A DNA stretch of 40,829 nucleotides from Streptomyces sp. TRM49041 (GCF_008271805.1 NZ_VSRY01000064.1:1-40829); one strand, 5' to 3'; shown: positions 21,373-30,109, numbered from the stretch's first letter. Numbers and translations: made by a program. Notes: a model not told the origin generated them from the sequence alone.

Positions 21373-22259
21373 GCAGGAGGCGCAGGGCCGGCCTGGAGGG
21401 GCAGGTCGCCGTCGTCACGGGCGGTGCGCGCGGCGTCGGCGAACTGCTGGCCCGGAAGCTGTCCGCGCGCGGCGCGAAGGTGGCGCTGGTCGGCCTCGAA
21501 CCGGACGAGCTGAAGCGGGTCTCGGGCCGACTGCACACCGAGAGCGACTGGTGGCACGCGGACGTCACCGACCACGAGGCGATGGCCCGGGTCGCGGGTG
21601 AGGTCAAGGAGCGCTTCGGCAAGGCCGACATCGTCGTCGCCAACGCGGGCGTGGCCTCCGGCGGTCCGTTCGCCGACTCCGACCCGGCCGCCTGGCGGCG
21701 CGTCATCGAGGTCAATCTGATCGGCGGCGCGGTCACCGCCCGCGCCTTCCTGCCCGTACTGACCGAGAGCCGCGGCTACTTCCTCCAGATCGCGTCCCTG
21801 GCGGCGATCACCCCGGCCCCCATGATGACCGCGTACTGCGCGTCCAAGTCCGGTGTCGAGGCGTTCGCGCACAGCCTGCGCGCGGAGGTCGCGCACCGGG
21901 GCGTTCGGGTCGGCATCGGCTATCTGTCGTGGACGGACACCGACATGGTGCGCGGCGCCGACCAGGACGACGTGATGCGGGAGCTGCGGCAGCGACTGCC
22001 GTGGCCGGCGAACCGCACGTACCCGCTGGGCCCGGCCGTCGACCGGATCGTCGCGGGCGTCGAGCGGCGCTCGGCGCATGTGTACGCGCAGTGGTGGCTG
22101 CGCGGTATGCAGTCGGTCCGCGGCTCTCTGCCGGGCCTCATCGCCACGGTGGGGCAGCGCGAGGTACGCCGTTTCGAGCCCCGGCTCGCGAGCGTGTCCA
22201 AGGGCCTGGTCGGGGCGGGTGGCGAGGCCGACGAGCGGGCGCGTGCGGAGCGTGACTGA
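21369..22259 (+). CDS. Short-chain dehydrogenase/reductase
   Basis: 296 residues, start overlapping the stop of the hydrolase gene. The SDR signatures are all present: TGGARGVG for cofactor binding, VVANAGVASG, a catalytic Ser in LQIASLAAI and YCASK for the Tyr-Lys pair. The early VGLEPDEL segment suggests NAD(H) use, with low confidence. Beyond the usual 250 residues lies a C-terminal extension with WWLRGMQSVRGSLPG that may associate with membranes. It is the last gene of the operon and would supply or reduce the ketone/alcohol partner of the monooxygenase. Confidence 0.9.
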   Translation: MSRRRRAGLEGQVAVVTGGARGVGELLARKLSARGAKVALVGLEPDELKRVSGRLHTESDWWHADVTDHEAMARVAGEVKERFGKADIVVANAGVASGGPFADSDPAAWRRVIEVNLIGGAVTARAFLPVLTESRGYFLQIASLAAITPAPMMTAYCASKSGVEAFAHSLRAEVAHRGVRVGIGYLSWTDTDMVRGADQDDVMRELRQRLPWPANRTYPLGPAVDRIVAGVERRSAHVYAQWWLRGMQSVRGSLPGLIATVGQREVRRFEPRLASVSKGLVGAGGEADERARAERD

Positions 22260-22358
22260 TCGAAATGCGCGGTATGTCGGGCCGTGCCAGGCTGGTCGGT
22301 GCCGGGGCCGGTGAAGGCCCCGGATCCCCCCCCACTTCCACGTAGGAGTGAATCCCGG

Positions 22359-22610
22359 ATGGGCATATCGGACCAGTTCAAGGACAAGGCGCAGCAGCTC
22401 CAGGAGCAGGGCAAGCAGCGTGCCCGGCAGGCGAAGGACGAGGCGCAGGAGCGCACGCAGCGCAAGGGCAGGCAGCCGGCGCCGCACAACCCGCAGGGCC
22501 CGACCCCGCAGAACCCGAACCGACAGGGTGGGCGACGGCCGGGCGAGCGCCAGGCGGACGAGGAGATGCGTGAGGCGCAGGACCGTCTGAACCAGGACTA
22601 CGACGCCTGA
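22359..22610 (+). CDS. Small hydrophilic Gln/Lys-rich protein
   Basis: 83 residues from ATG 22359, with TAGGAGTG upstream at 22343-22350. It starts MGISDQFKDKAQQLQEQGKQ and continues as charged helix, then a Pro/Asn/Gln-rich central part and an acidic helical end (ADEEMREAQDRLNQDYDA). Similar short proteins are common in Streptomyces, often labelled as antitoxin-like or stress-related without experimental support, and I assign no function. It has its own upstream region of about 100 bases and a strong terminator, so it is probably a single-gene unit. Confidence 0.75.
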   Translation: MGISDQFKDKAQQLQEQGKQRARQAKDEAQERTQRKGRQPAPHNPQGPTPQNPNRQGGRRPGERQADEEMREAQDRLNQDYDA

Positions 22611-22625
22611 CGCGGCTTGCGCACC

Positions 22626-22659
22626 GTGTGCCCGGGCAGGGCTGCCTGCCCGGGCACAC
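22626..22659. terminator. Hairpin terminator
   Basis: A 15-bp perfect stem (22626-22640 with 22645-22659, GTGTGCCCGGGCAGG) encloses a 4-base loop GCTG, 15 bases after the stop of the small hydrophilic protein. Confidence 0.9.
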
Positions 22660-22711
22660 GCGTGTGCGGCCCCGGCGGGGCCGGGCGAATGGGGGCGGCA
22701 CTGTGGCCGGT

Positions 22712-22785
22712 CCCGCTGTGCCCGTCCGTTCCGCCCCGCGGAAGGAACGGGCACAGCGGGCCCGTTCCGCCCCGCGGAAGGAACG
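22712..22785. repeat. Duplicated palindromic unit within a long hairpin
   Basis: A 23-bp unit (22727-22749 and 22763-22785) is exactly duplicated with a 36-bp period. Each copy contains TTCCGC-CCC-GCGGAA and outer CGTTCC/GGAACG arms. Around the first copy, CCCGCTGTGCCCGT (22712-22725) pairs with ACGGGCACAGCGGG (22747-22760). The block sits between convergent genes and could terminate the tricorn gene, or be a REP-like element. Confidence 0.8.
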
Positions 22786-22851
22786 ACGACTGCCCGGCGA
22801 CTGTGCCCACACCGACGACTCGCCCACAGCGGGACCTGCGGGAACGCCCCC

Positions 22852-25800
22852 TCAACCGCGCGGCGGCAGCGGGGGCCTGCTGAGGTTCGGTACGGCGGAG
22901 TAGTCGGGGGGCCGGGAAGCCGGGTTCTTCGACAGGAGGTCCAAGGCGACCTCCACCGCGTCGGCGAGCTGGCGGTGACGCCCCTCCGCCCAGTCCAGCG
23001 GGGTGCGTTCGACCTCGATGTCCGGCTCCACGCCGTGGTTCTCCACGCCCCACCCGTACGCCTCGAACCACGCCGCGTTCATCGGCACCGTGATGACCGT
23101 GCCGTCGCCCAGCCGGTGGCGGCCGGTCATGCCGACGACGCCGCCCCAGGTGCGCTGGCCGACGACCGGGCCGAGGCCCTGGAGCTTGAACACCGCCGTG
23201 ATCATGTCGCCGTCCGACGAGGTGGCCTCGTCGGCGAGCGCGACGACCGGGCCGCGCGGGGAGTTGGAGGAGTACGAGACGGGCTGCGCGTTCCGGGTGA
23301 GGTCCCAGCCGAGGATCTTCCGCGTCAGCTTCTCGACGACCAGCTCGCTGATGTGGCCGCCCGCGTTGCCCCGTACGTCCACGATCAGCGCGGGCCGCGA
23401 CATCTCCATGCGCAGGTCGCGGTTGAACTGCGCCCAGCCCGAGCCCCCCATGTCCGGGATGTGCAGATAGCCGCACCGGCCGTCGCTCAACTCCCGTACG
23501 ACCTCGCGGCGCTTGGCCACCCAGTCCTGGTACCGCAGCGACCGCTCGTCCACCAGGGCCACGACCGCGATGCGCCGGGACCGGCCCGGCTCGCCCTCCG
23601 CCGGGGCGAAGGTCAGCTCGACGGTCGTCCCGCCGGCCGCCGCGAGCAGGGGGTACGGGCCGGTCACCGGGTCCACCGGCCGCCCGTCGACGTGGGTGAG
23701 GACCGCGCCCTCCCGAATGCCGGTGCCGGCCAGCGGCGACCGCGCCTTGGAGTCCGAGGAGTCGCCGGCCAGGATGCGCTTGACGACCCACTTCCCGTCC
23801 CGGCAGACCAGGTTGGTACCCAGCAGTCCCATCGCCCGCTGGTAGTGCGGAGGGCCCTCGTTGCGGCGCGCGGGCGTGACATACGCGTGCGAGGTGCCCA
23901 GCTCGCCGAGGACCTCGCGCAGCAGGTCGGCGAACTCGTCGGGCGACGCGACCCGTTCGACGAGCGGCCGGTACTGCTCCAGGACGGCGTCCCAGTCGAT
24001 GCCGCTCATCCCCGGTTCCCAGAAGTACGCGCGCGTGATGCGGCCCGCCTCCGCGTAGGCCTGCCGCCACTCCGCGCCCGGGTCCACCTCGTGCTGGATG
24101 CGGCGTGCGTCCACGTACACGGTGGTGTCGGGGTCGCCCGGCTCCGTCGCCGGGACGGCCCGCAGCTCGCCCTCGTCGACCACGACGAGCCGGGTGCCGT
24201 CGCCGCTCACCCCGTACCAGTCGAGGTGGGCGACCAGTTCGGTCTTGCGGGCCTTGGTGAGGTTGAAATGCTCCAGCGTCGGCCGCTCGGACGGGTCCGA
24301 CGGGTTCACGAACGTCTCGCCGAGCGCGCCCGAGATGGGCCAGCGCAGCCACACCAGGCCGCCGCCGGCCACCGGGTGCAGCGACGAGTACTTGGACGCG
24401 GCCACCGGGAACTGCGTCACCCGGCTCTCCAGCCCCTCCACCTCGACCAGCACGGTCCCGTCGCCCGCCCGCTCCTCGTCGCCCGGGTCGAGCCCTCCCG
24501 CCGCCGGGCGCCCCTCGGGCGACAGCGCGAACGGCGACGGCGTGGTGGACGACAGCGGTACGAGATAGGGGCGGCAGCCCAGCGGGAACGACAGGTCCCC
24601 GGTGTGCACGTCGTACACCGGGTCGAAGCCTCGCCACGACAGGAACGCCAGATAGCGGCCGTCCCGTGTGAAGACCGGGCTCTCGTCCTCGAAGCGGCCC
24701 TTCGTCACGTCGACGACCAGCCGGTCCTTGATCCGGGCCATCTTGATGTTCCGCAGCGACCGCCCGATGAACGGGTGCGACCAGGTGAGCCACGCCCCGT
24801 CGGGCGAGAAGGCGAGATCGCGGACCGGGCCGTTGACGGACCGGATCAGCTCCGTCACCTCTCCTTCGGACTCCTCCGACGCGTCCAGGAGAAGGAGCCG
24901 CCCGTCGTGGGAGGCGATCGCGAGCCGCTCGCCGTCCGGGTCGGCGACCATCTCCAGCACCCGCCCCAGCTTCCCAGCCGCCAGCCGGCGCCGCTCCCGG
25001 TCGCCGCTCGCGCGCGGCAGATACGCGACCTCGACGGCGTCCTCGCCCTCCGCGTCCGTCACGTACGCGACCCGCCCGCCGCTGCCGAGCATCTCCGGCA
25101 GCCGCACCCGTACGCCCGGGGTGTCGGCGATCGACCGGGCGGGCCCGTCGCGGTGCGTGAGCCAGTACAGGCTGCCCCGTACGCAGACGGCGCTTGCCCG
25201 GCCGGTCTCGTCGACCGCCACGGACTGCATGTGCTGGGCGGCCGGGATGTGGTATTTGCGCCGCCCCGGACGCGGCCCGCCGAGCCGTACCTCCAGCTTC
25301 CGCGGCCGCGAGTCCGGGGTCAGGGCGTCCACGGTCCACAGGTCGCCGGCGCACTGGTAGACGACCCGGTGCCCGTCGGAGGAGGCGTGCCGGGCGTAGA
25401 ACGCGTCATGGTCGGTGTGGCGACGCAGGTCGGAGCCGTCGGGCAGGCACGAGTACAGATTGCCGACGCCCTCGTGGTCGGAGAGGAACGCGATCCTGCC
25501 GTCCACGAACATCGCGCAGTCCAGGTGCCCGCCGATGTCCGGCAGCAGCCGCTTCCCGTGCAGCCACAGCCGCCCGCTCGCCCCGCCCCGGTACCGCTTC
25601 CAGGCGGCCGGCTCGTGCGGGGGCCTGCCGGTGAGGAGCAGGGTGCGGTGCTCGCCCTCGACATCCGCGACCTGGATGTCGGCGCACGGCCCCCAGGGGA
25701 GGCGGCGGCCGGGGTCGCCCTCCACGGAGACCTTGTACGCCCACGAGAAGTGCGAGAACGGCTGCCCGTGCGAGGCCACCGCCAGGATGTTGCCGTCCGG

Positions 25801-26106
25801 GTCCCAGCCGCACACCCGGGTGTCGAGCGCCCCCCAGTGGCTCAGCCGCCGCGCCGGGCCGCCGTCCACCGGGACCAGATGGATCTCCGGGTCGAGGCTG
25901 CGCCAGCTCGTGTACGCGATCTGCCGCCCGTCCGGCGAGAAACGCGGATGGCCGATCCTCGTCCGGTCCACGGTGAGCCGCCAGGCGCGGCCGGGGGACT
26001 CGCCCTCGGGGGTGAGGGGGGCGATCCACAGGTCGTCCTCGGCCGCGAAGCACAGCAGGTCCTTGTGGAGGTGGGGATACCGGAGGTACGCGCCGTCGCT
26101 GCTCAC
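22852..26106 (-). CDS. Tricorn protease homologue (S41 family)
   Basis: 1084 residues from a GTG at 26106, matching the family start (SDGAYLRYPHLHKDLLCFAA). The N-terminal 650 residues are beta-propeller repeats (FSPDGRQIAYTSWRS; FSPDGAWLTWSHPFIG; FTRDGRYLAFLSWRG). Then come a helical cap, a PDZ-like segment (IREGAVLTHVDGRPVDPVTG) and the S41 core. Catalytic positions fall where tricorn has them: GTSHAYV (His, near 739), DEATSSDGDM (Ser, near 962) and GVENHGVEPD (Glu, near 1024). Tricorn trims peptides released by the proteasome in the cytoplasm, and Streptomyces has several such homologues. No signal peptide is present. It is divergent from the TetR gene, 238 bases apart. Confidence 0.92.
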   Translation of the reverse strand: MSSDGAYLRYPHLHKDLLCFAAEDDLWIAPLTPEGESPGRAWRLTVDRTRIGHPRFSPDGRQIAYTSWRSLDPEIHLVPVDGGPARRLSHWGALDTRVCGWDPDGNILAVASHGQPFSHFSWAYKVSVEGDPGRRLPWGPCADIQVADVEGEHRTLLLTGRPPHEPAAWKRYRGGASGRLWLHGKRLLPDIGGHLDCAMFVDGRIAFLSDHEGVGNLYSCLPDGSDLRRHTDHDAFYARHASSDGHRVVYQCAGDLWTVDALTPDSRPRKLEVRLGGPRPGRRKYHIPAAQHMQSVAVDETGRASAVCVRGSLYWLTHRDGPARSIADTPGVRVRLPEMLGSGGRVAYVTDAEGEDAVEVAYLPRASGDRERRRLAAGKLGRVLEMVADPDGERLAIASHDGRLLLLDASEESEGEVTELIRSVNGPVRDLAFSPDGAWLTWSHPFIGRSLRNIKMARIKDRLVVDVTKGRFEDESPVFTRDGRYLAFLSWRGFDPVYDVHTGDLSFPLGCRPYLVPLSSTTPSPFALSPEGRPAAGGLDPGDEERAGDGTVLVEVEGLESRVTQFPVAASKYSSLHPVAGGGLVWLRWPISGALGETFVNPSDPSERPTLEHFNLTKARKTELVAHLDWYGVSGDGTRLVVVDEGELRAVPATEPGDPDTTVYVDARRIQHEVDPGAEWRQAYAEAGRITRAYFWEPGMSGIDWDAVLEQYRPLVERVASPDEFADLLREVLGELGTSHAYVTPARRNEGPPHYQRAMGLLGTNLVCRDGKWVVKRILAGDSSDSKARSPLAGTGIREGAVLTHVDGRPVDPVTGPYPLLAAAGGTTVELTFAPAEGEPGRSRRIAVVALVDERSLRYQDWVAKRREVVRELSDGRCGYLHIPDMGGSGWAQFNRDLRMEMSRPALIVDVRGNAGGHISELVVEKLTRKILGWDLTRNAQPVSYSSNSPRGPVVALADEATSSDGDMITAVFKLQGLGPVVGQRTWGGVVGMTGRHRLGDGTVITVPMNAAWFEAYGWGVENHGVEPDIEVERTPLDWAEGRHRQLADAVEVALDLLSKNPASRPPDYSAVPNLSRPPLPPRG

Positions 26107-26258
26107 ACAGCCATGCTTTCCGCGCTCCGGGGGTGCGGCAACTCGGCCGGGGCCTCGCTCAGACGTTCGCCCCGACCCCGCCCGGGGCGCCCGACCCCGC
26201 CCCGGGGCTGCCCGCGGCGGCCCGCTGCCGTGCGACGGTCGCGTGACGCGTACCACGT

Positions 26259-26273
26259 ACGAAACGGTTTCGT
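26259..26273. promoter_or_regulatory. TetR operator, site 1
   Basis: ACGAAACGGTTTCGT is a perfect 15-bp palindrome with one central base. Its right arm overlaps a likely -35 (TTTCGT, 26268-26273) placed 17 bp before a -10-like TACGCT (26291-26296). Binding would therefore block the tetR promoter. The matching second site lies 55 bp downstream. Confidence 0.75.
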
Positions 26274-26313
26274 TTCGCAGTTCGGTGTCGTACGCTCTTC
26301 CCGTAGGAAGTGT

Positions 26314-26328
26314 ACGAAACCGTTTCGT
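26314..26328. promoter_or_regulatory. TetR operator, site 2
   Basis: ACGAAACCGTTTCGT is identical to site 1 except for the central base. It lies 16 bp before the tetR start codon, between the putative transcription start and the ribosome-binding GGAAG. Two identical sites flanking a promoter are strong evidence of autorepression. Confidence 0.75.
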
Positions 26329-26344
26329 TCGGAAGTGGCGCACC

Positions 26345-26917
26345 ATGGCACGCAGCAGACTCACTCCGCAACGCGAGTCGGAGCTGTACGAGGCCGTCAT
26401 CGACCTCCTCGGTGAGGTCGGCTACGACGGACTCACCATGGACGCCATCGCCGCGCGCACGCACTCCAGCAAGGCCACCCTCTACCGCCAGTGGGGGAGC
26501 AAGCCCGAGCTGGTCGCCCAGTCCCTGCGGAACCACAAGCCGGTCCGGATCGCCGAGATCGACACCGGTTCGCTCCGCGGCGATCTGCACGAGATGGTCC
26601 GGCTCTCCGACGACTGCCAGATGGAGCGGGACTCCGCGATGATGCGGGGCCTCGCCCATGCCATCCACGACCACCCCGAACTCCTCCAGGCGCTGCGCGA
26701 GCTGCTGATCGAACCCGAGATGACCGGGCTCGACGCGGTGCTGCGCCGGGCCGTGGGGCGTGGCGAGGTCGCGACCGACAACCGGGCGCTGTCCCTCGTC
26801 CCGCACATGATGATCGGCGCCTTCATCGCCCGGCCTCTCATCGAGGACCGGTCGGTCGACCAGGAGTTCCTGACCGAGTACCTGGACGCCGTGGTGCTGC
26901 CCGCACTCGGCGTCTGA
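26345..26917 (+). CDS. TetR family transcriptional regulator
   Basis: 190 residues from ATG 26345. The N-terminal HTH is intact (YEAVIDLLGEVGYDGLTMDA, then THSSKATLYRQWGSKPELV). The C-terminal domain (residues about 75-190) carries the usual helical ligand pocket and ends LTEYLDAVVLPALGV. Two perfect ACGAAAC-N-GTTTCGT palindromes flank its promoter. The MMPL exporter lies 214 bases downstream on the same strand, and TetR control of such exporters is a common arrangement; the ligand is probably an exported lipid-like or toxic compound. The divergent tricorn gene could also be affected by the operators. Confidence 0.9.
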   Translation: MARSRLTPQRESELYEAVIDLLGEVGYDGLTMDAIAARTHSSKATLYRQWGSKPELVAQSLRNHKPVRIAEIDTGSLRGDLHEMVRLSDDCQMERDSAMMRGLAHAIHDHPELLQALRELLIEPEMTGLDAVLRRAVGRGEVATDNRALSLVPHMMIGAFIARPLIEDRSVDQEFLTEYLDAVVLPALGV

Positions 26918-27131
26918 CGGGCCCGCCCCCTGGGGCGGACCACCAGGGCCCGACCGGCCCGGGCGTTTCCCCGCGCCCGTACCGGATCGGCGCCCACCGG
27001 CTCTCCGGCCCCCAGCCGACGGGCCGCCGGAAGATCAAGCCGGAAAGCACCAGTCTGACGCGAACCGCTCACGCTGTCGGGCCACTCCCCATGCCCTGTC
27101 GTCCCACCTTCACCTCCGGGAGTACGCCCCA

Positions 27132-29414
27132 GTGGCCACGTTTCTCTACAAGCTAGGCAGGTTCGCCTTCCGGCGACGCCATGTCGTGATCCTCTTGTGG
27201 ATCGCGTTGCTGACGATCGCCGGAGTGGGCGCGGCGACCGCGCCCGCCGCGACGTCCGGCTCCTTCTCCATGCCGGGTACGGAGGCCCAGAGGGCCTTCG
27301 ACCTCCTTGAGGAGCGGTTCCCCGGCGGCAGTGCCGACGGCGCGAACGCCCGGGTCGTCTTCAAGGCCCCGGACGGCCAGAAGATGACCGACCCGGCCAA
27401 CAAGACCCGAGTCGACGAGGCCGTCGCCGAGCTCAGGTCCGGCTCCGACCAGGTCGCGAACGTCACCGACCCGTACGCCGCGCAGGCCGTGTCGCAGGAC
27501 GGCACGACCGCGTACATCCATGTCTCGTACAAGGCCAACGGCATGGAGCTGACCGACGAGACCCGCGAGGCGCTCAAGGAGACCGGCGAGGAGGCGCGCG
27601 ACGCGGGCCTCACCGTCGAGATCGGCGGCGACGCCCTCCAGGCCGCGCCCGAGACCGGCACCGGCGAGATCATCGGTGTGATCGTCGCCGGGATCGTCCT
27701 CGTCATCACGTTCGGTTCGCTGATCGCGGCCGGTCTGCCCCTGGTCACCGCGATCATCGGCGTCGGCATCGGCGTCTCGTCCATCACGGCTCTCGCGAGC
27801 GCCCTGGACCTCGGTACCACGACCGGCACCCTCGCCTCGATGATCGGCCTCGCCGTCGGTATCGACTACGCGCTCTTCATCGTCTCCCGCTACCGCGCCG
27901 AACTCGCCGAGGGACGCGACCGCGAGGAGGCGGCGGGCCGCGCCGTCGGCACCGCCGGGTCGGCGGTCGTCTTCGCGGGCCTCACCGTCGTGATCGCCCT
28001 GGTCGGCCTGGCCGTCGTCAACATCCCGATGCTGACGAAGATGGGCGTCGCCGCGGCCGGCACGGTCGCCATCGCCGTCCTCATCGCGCTCACCCTCATA
28101 CCGGCGCTGCTCGGCTACGCGGGCAAGCGCATCGTGGGCCGCAAGGCCCGCAAGGCCATGGCGGAAGCGGCGACCACGGCATCCGGGACGTCAGCGACGT
28201 CCGGGACCTCTGGCGCCTCCGCCGCATCTGCCGCCTCCGCCGCCCCCGCCGCCTCGGGCGTCGACCTGGCCAAGGGGGAGCAGGAGGAGGAGCCCAAGGC
28301 CAACGCGGGCACCCGCTGGGCCCGCCTCGTCCTGCGTCGCCCGGTCGTCGTCCTGCTCGTCGGCGTCCTCGGCCTCGGCGCCCTCGCCGTCCCGGCCGCC
28401 TCGCTGGAGATGGGCCTGCCCGACGACGGCGCCCAGCCCACCTCCACCACCCAGCGCCGCGCCTACGACCTGCTGTCCGAAGGCTTCGGGCCCGGCTTCA
28501 ACGGCCCGCTGATGGTCGTCGTCGACGGCGACAAGGCGGCCGCGGACAAGGCCGCCGAGCAGATCAAGGGCCTCGACGGCGTCGCCGCCGTCACCCCGCC
28601 CACGCCCAACAAGGCCGGCGACGCGGCCATGGTCACCGTCGTACCGAAGGACCGCCCGTCCTCGACGGAGACCGAGTCCCTGGTCCACGAGATCCGCGAC
28701 ACGACGGGCGACAACGTCCTCGTCACCGGTCAGACCGCGATGAACATCGACTTCTCGCAGAAGATGAACGACGCGCTGCTGCCGTACCTGGCACTCGTCG
28801 TCGGCCTCGCCTTCCTGCTGCTGATGGTCGTCTTCCGGTCGGTGCTGGTGCCGCTCAAGGCCGCGCTCGGCTTCCTGCTCTCGGTGGTCGCCGCCCTCGG
28901 CGCGGTCGTCGCCGTCTTCCAGTGGGGCTGGCTCGGCTCGCTCTTCGGCGTCGAGCAGACCGGCCCGATCATGAGCATGATGCCGATCTTCATGGTCGGC
29001 GTGGTCTTCGGCCTCGCGATGGACTACGAGGTCTTCCTCGTCACCCGTATGCGCGAGGCGTACGTCCACGGCGAGCGCCCCGGCGAGGCGATCGTCACCG
29101 GCTTCCGGCACGGCGCCCGGGTGGTCACCGCCGCCGCGGTGATCATGATCGCGGTCTTCGCGGGCTTCATCGGCTCCAGCGAGCAGATGGTGAAGATGAT
29201 CGGCTTCGGTCTCGCCACGGCCGTTCTTTTCGACGCCTTCATCGTCCGGATGGCGATCGTCCCGGCCGTGCTCGCCCTGCTCGGCCACAAGGCGTGGTGG
29301 CTGCCGCGCTGGCTGGACCGGGTGCTGCCGAATGTCGACGTCGAGGGCGAGGGCCTGCGCAAGGAACTCGCCGACGACGACCCGGAGGCGGAGCGGGAGC
29401 TCGTACGGGTCTGA
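27132..29414 (+). CDS. MMPL family RND-type exporter
   Basis: 760 residues from a GTG at 27132, with GGGAG about 9 bases upstream. It has the two-fold MMPL layout: one N-terminal helix (HVVILLWIALLTIAGVG), a large extracytoplasmic loop, a five-helix bundle, and then the same pattern repeated. The signature motifs GIDYALFIVSRYR (near residue 245) and AMDYEVFLVTRMREAY (near 630) are intact. A low-complexity Ala/Ser/Thr/Gly linker (near 345-375) joins the halves. MMPL proteins use the proton gradient to export lipids, siderophores or drugs. The neighbouring TetR gene is the likely regulator. Confidence 0.93.
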   Translation: MATFLYKLGRFAFRRRHVVILLWIALLTIAGVGAATAPAATSGSFSMPGTEAQRAFDLLEERFPGGSADGANARVVFKAPDGQKMTDPANKTRVDEAVAELRSGSDQVANVTDPYAAQAVSQDGTTAYIHVSYKANGMELTDETREALKETGEEARDAGLTVEIGGDALQAAPETGTGEIIGVIVAGIVLVITFGSLIAAGLPLVTAIIGVGIGVSSITALASALDLGTTTGTLASMIGLAVGIDYALFIVSRYRAELAEGRDREEAAGRAVGTAGSAVVFAGLTVVIALVGLAVVNIPMLTKMGVAAAGTVAIAVLIALTLIPALLGYAGKRIVGRKARKAMAEAATTASGTSATSGTSGASAASAASAAPAASGVDLAKGEQEEEPKANAGTRWARLVLRRPVVVLLVGVLGLGALAVPAASLEMGLPDDGAQPTSTTQRRAYDLLSEGFGPGFNGPLMVVVDGDKAAADKAAEQIKGLDGVAAVTPPTPNKAGDAAMVTVVPKDRPSSTETESLVHEIRDTTGDNVLVTGQTAMNIDFSQKMNDALLPYLALVVGLAFLLLMVVFRSVLVPLKAALGFLLSVVAALGAVVAVFQWGWLGSLFGVEQTGPIMSMMPIFMVGVVFGLAMDYEVFLVTRMREAYVHGERPGEAIVTGFRHGARVVTAAAVIMIAVFAGFIGSSEQMVKMIGFGLATAVLFDAFIVRMAIVPAVLALLGHKAWWLPRWLDRVLPNVDVEGEGLRKELADDDPEAERELVRV

Positions 29415-29421
29415 CGCGACC

Positions 29422-29448
29422 GTCCAGCGGCCCGTTCGGCCGCCGGAC
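29422..29448. terminator. Hairpin terminator between convergent genes
   Basis: GCGGCC (29427-29432) pairs with GGCCGC (29438-29443) around CGTTC. The stem extends by GTCC/GGAC beyond one A-C mismatch. It lies between the MMPL and SsgA-like genes. Confidence 0.6.
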
Positions 29449-29478
29449 CCGCCGCCACCATGCCGCGTCGTGCGCGTA

Positions 29479-29937
29479 TCAGCGCGAGACCGGTGTGGTG
29501 GCGGCGTACGTGCGCCGCAGGAAGCGCCGCAGCGCCGACGAGTCGAACTGCACGACCTCCGTGCCGTCCGACGAGTGGAACTCCACGACGGTCTGCACCC
29601 GCCCGCACGGCCAGACGTCGATGTCACCGCCGTGTGTGGGGGAGGCGAGGCCGGTCTCCAGGAGGGTGCGGGGGAAGGTCCACGTGCTGCCGCCGGGAAA
29701 CACGAACCGTACGGCGGGGGGCTCGGAGCCGGGGTCGTAGCGGAGTGCCACCCGGACGCGGCGGGAGAGCGGCCCGTCGGTCACGACCAGCCCTCTGGCG
29801 CGGACCTCGACGCGGGGTGGGCCTTCGGTGCCCGCGTCCACGGCGTCGGCGGGCGTTTCGTCGGGGTGCGCCGCGTCGTCCGGGCCGGGCTGATCCGAAC
29901 GCACGTCATAGGAGTGTCCGTCGGCGGGGCGCATCAT
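29479..29937 (-). CDS. SsgA-like sporulation/cell-division regulator
   Basis: 152 residues; ATG 29937 and 29934 are adjacent, with GAGGAG 4-7 bases upstream. After a polar Asp/Pro-rich extension of about 45 residues comes the SsgA-like fold: PLSRRVRVALRYDPGSEPPA, then FPGGSTWTFPRTLLETGL, then GDIDVWPCGR and LRRFLRRTYAATTPV. SsgA-like proteins are restricted to sporulating actinomycetes and control septation and peptidoglycan maturation; which of the paralogue groups (SsgB-G) this one belongs to I cannot say. The N-terminal extension is longer than in SsgA or SsgB. It is divergent from the metal-uptake operon with 172 bases between. Confidence 0.82.
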   Translation of the reverse strand: MMRPADGHSYDVRSDQPGPDDAAHPDETPADAVDAGTEGPPRVEVRARGLVVTDGPLSRRVRVALRYDPGSEPPAVRFVFPGGSTWTFPRTLLETGLASPTHGGDIDVWPCGRVQTVVEFHSSDGTEVVQFDSSALRRFLRRTYAATTPVSR

Positions 29938-30028
29938 CGGGCTCCTCACACTCACCGTCACCTGAGAGCTCGTGTACCCCCTAATATCCCACCCATCCCC
30001 GGAGCGTGCCGGACCCCTCATGTGACGG

Positions 30029-30061
30029 GGCCGCTCTTGCACATTCTTTGCAGGAGCGGCC
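30029..30061 (+). promoter_or_regulatory. Nur-box-like site within a hairpin, cbiM promoter region
   Basis: TTGCAC-ATTCT-TTGCAG (30037-30053) fits the Nur box recalled from S. coelicolor (tTGCaa-N5-ttGCAA) at 10 of 12 positions. It is embedded in an inverted repeat GGCCGCTC...GAGCGGCC (30029-30036 and 30054-30061). TTGCAC can also act as a -35, 18 bp before CATCAT (30061-30066). Nickel-loaded Nur bound here would block transcription of the uptake operon. Confidence 0.5.
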
Positions 30062-30109
30062 ATCATCGAACGGCCAGTCATCGCCGAGCGCCGGAAGCGG
30101 TCCCACTCC

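Noticed and set aside
22975..26415. An open plus-strand frame of more than 1100 codons opposite the tricorn gene.
   Set aside because: Composition is Arg/Val/Pro/Gly-biased antisense, and the minus-strand gene has all catalytic residues in the expected positions.
29938..30109. A cobalamin or other riboswitch in front of cbiM.
   Set aside because: The leader is too short for a B12 riboswitch and lacks its conserved box. The visible hairpin is better explained by the Nur-box-like inverted repeat.
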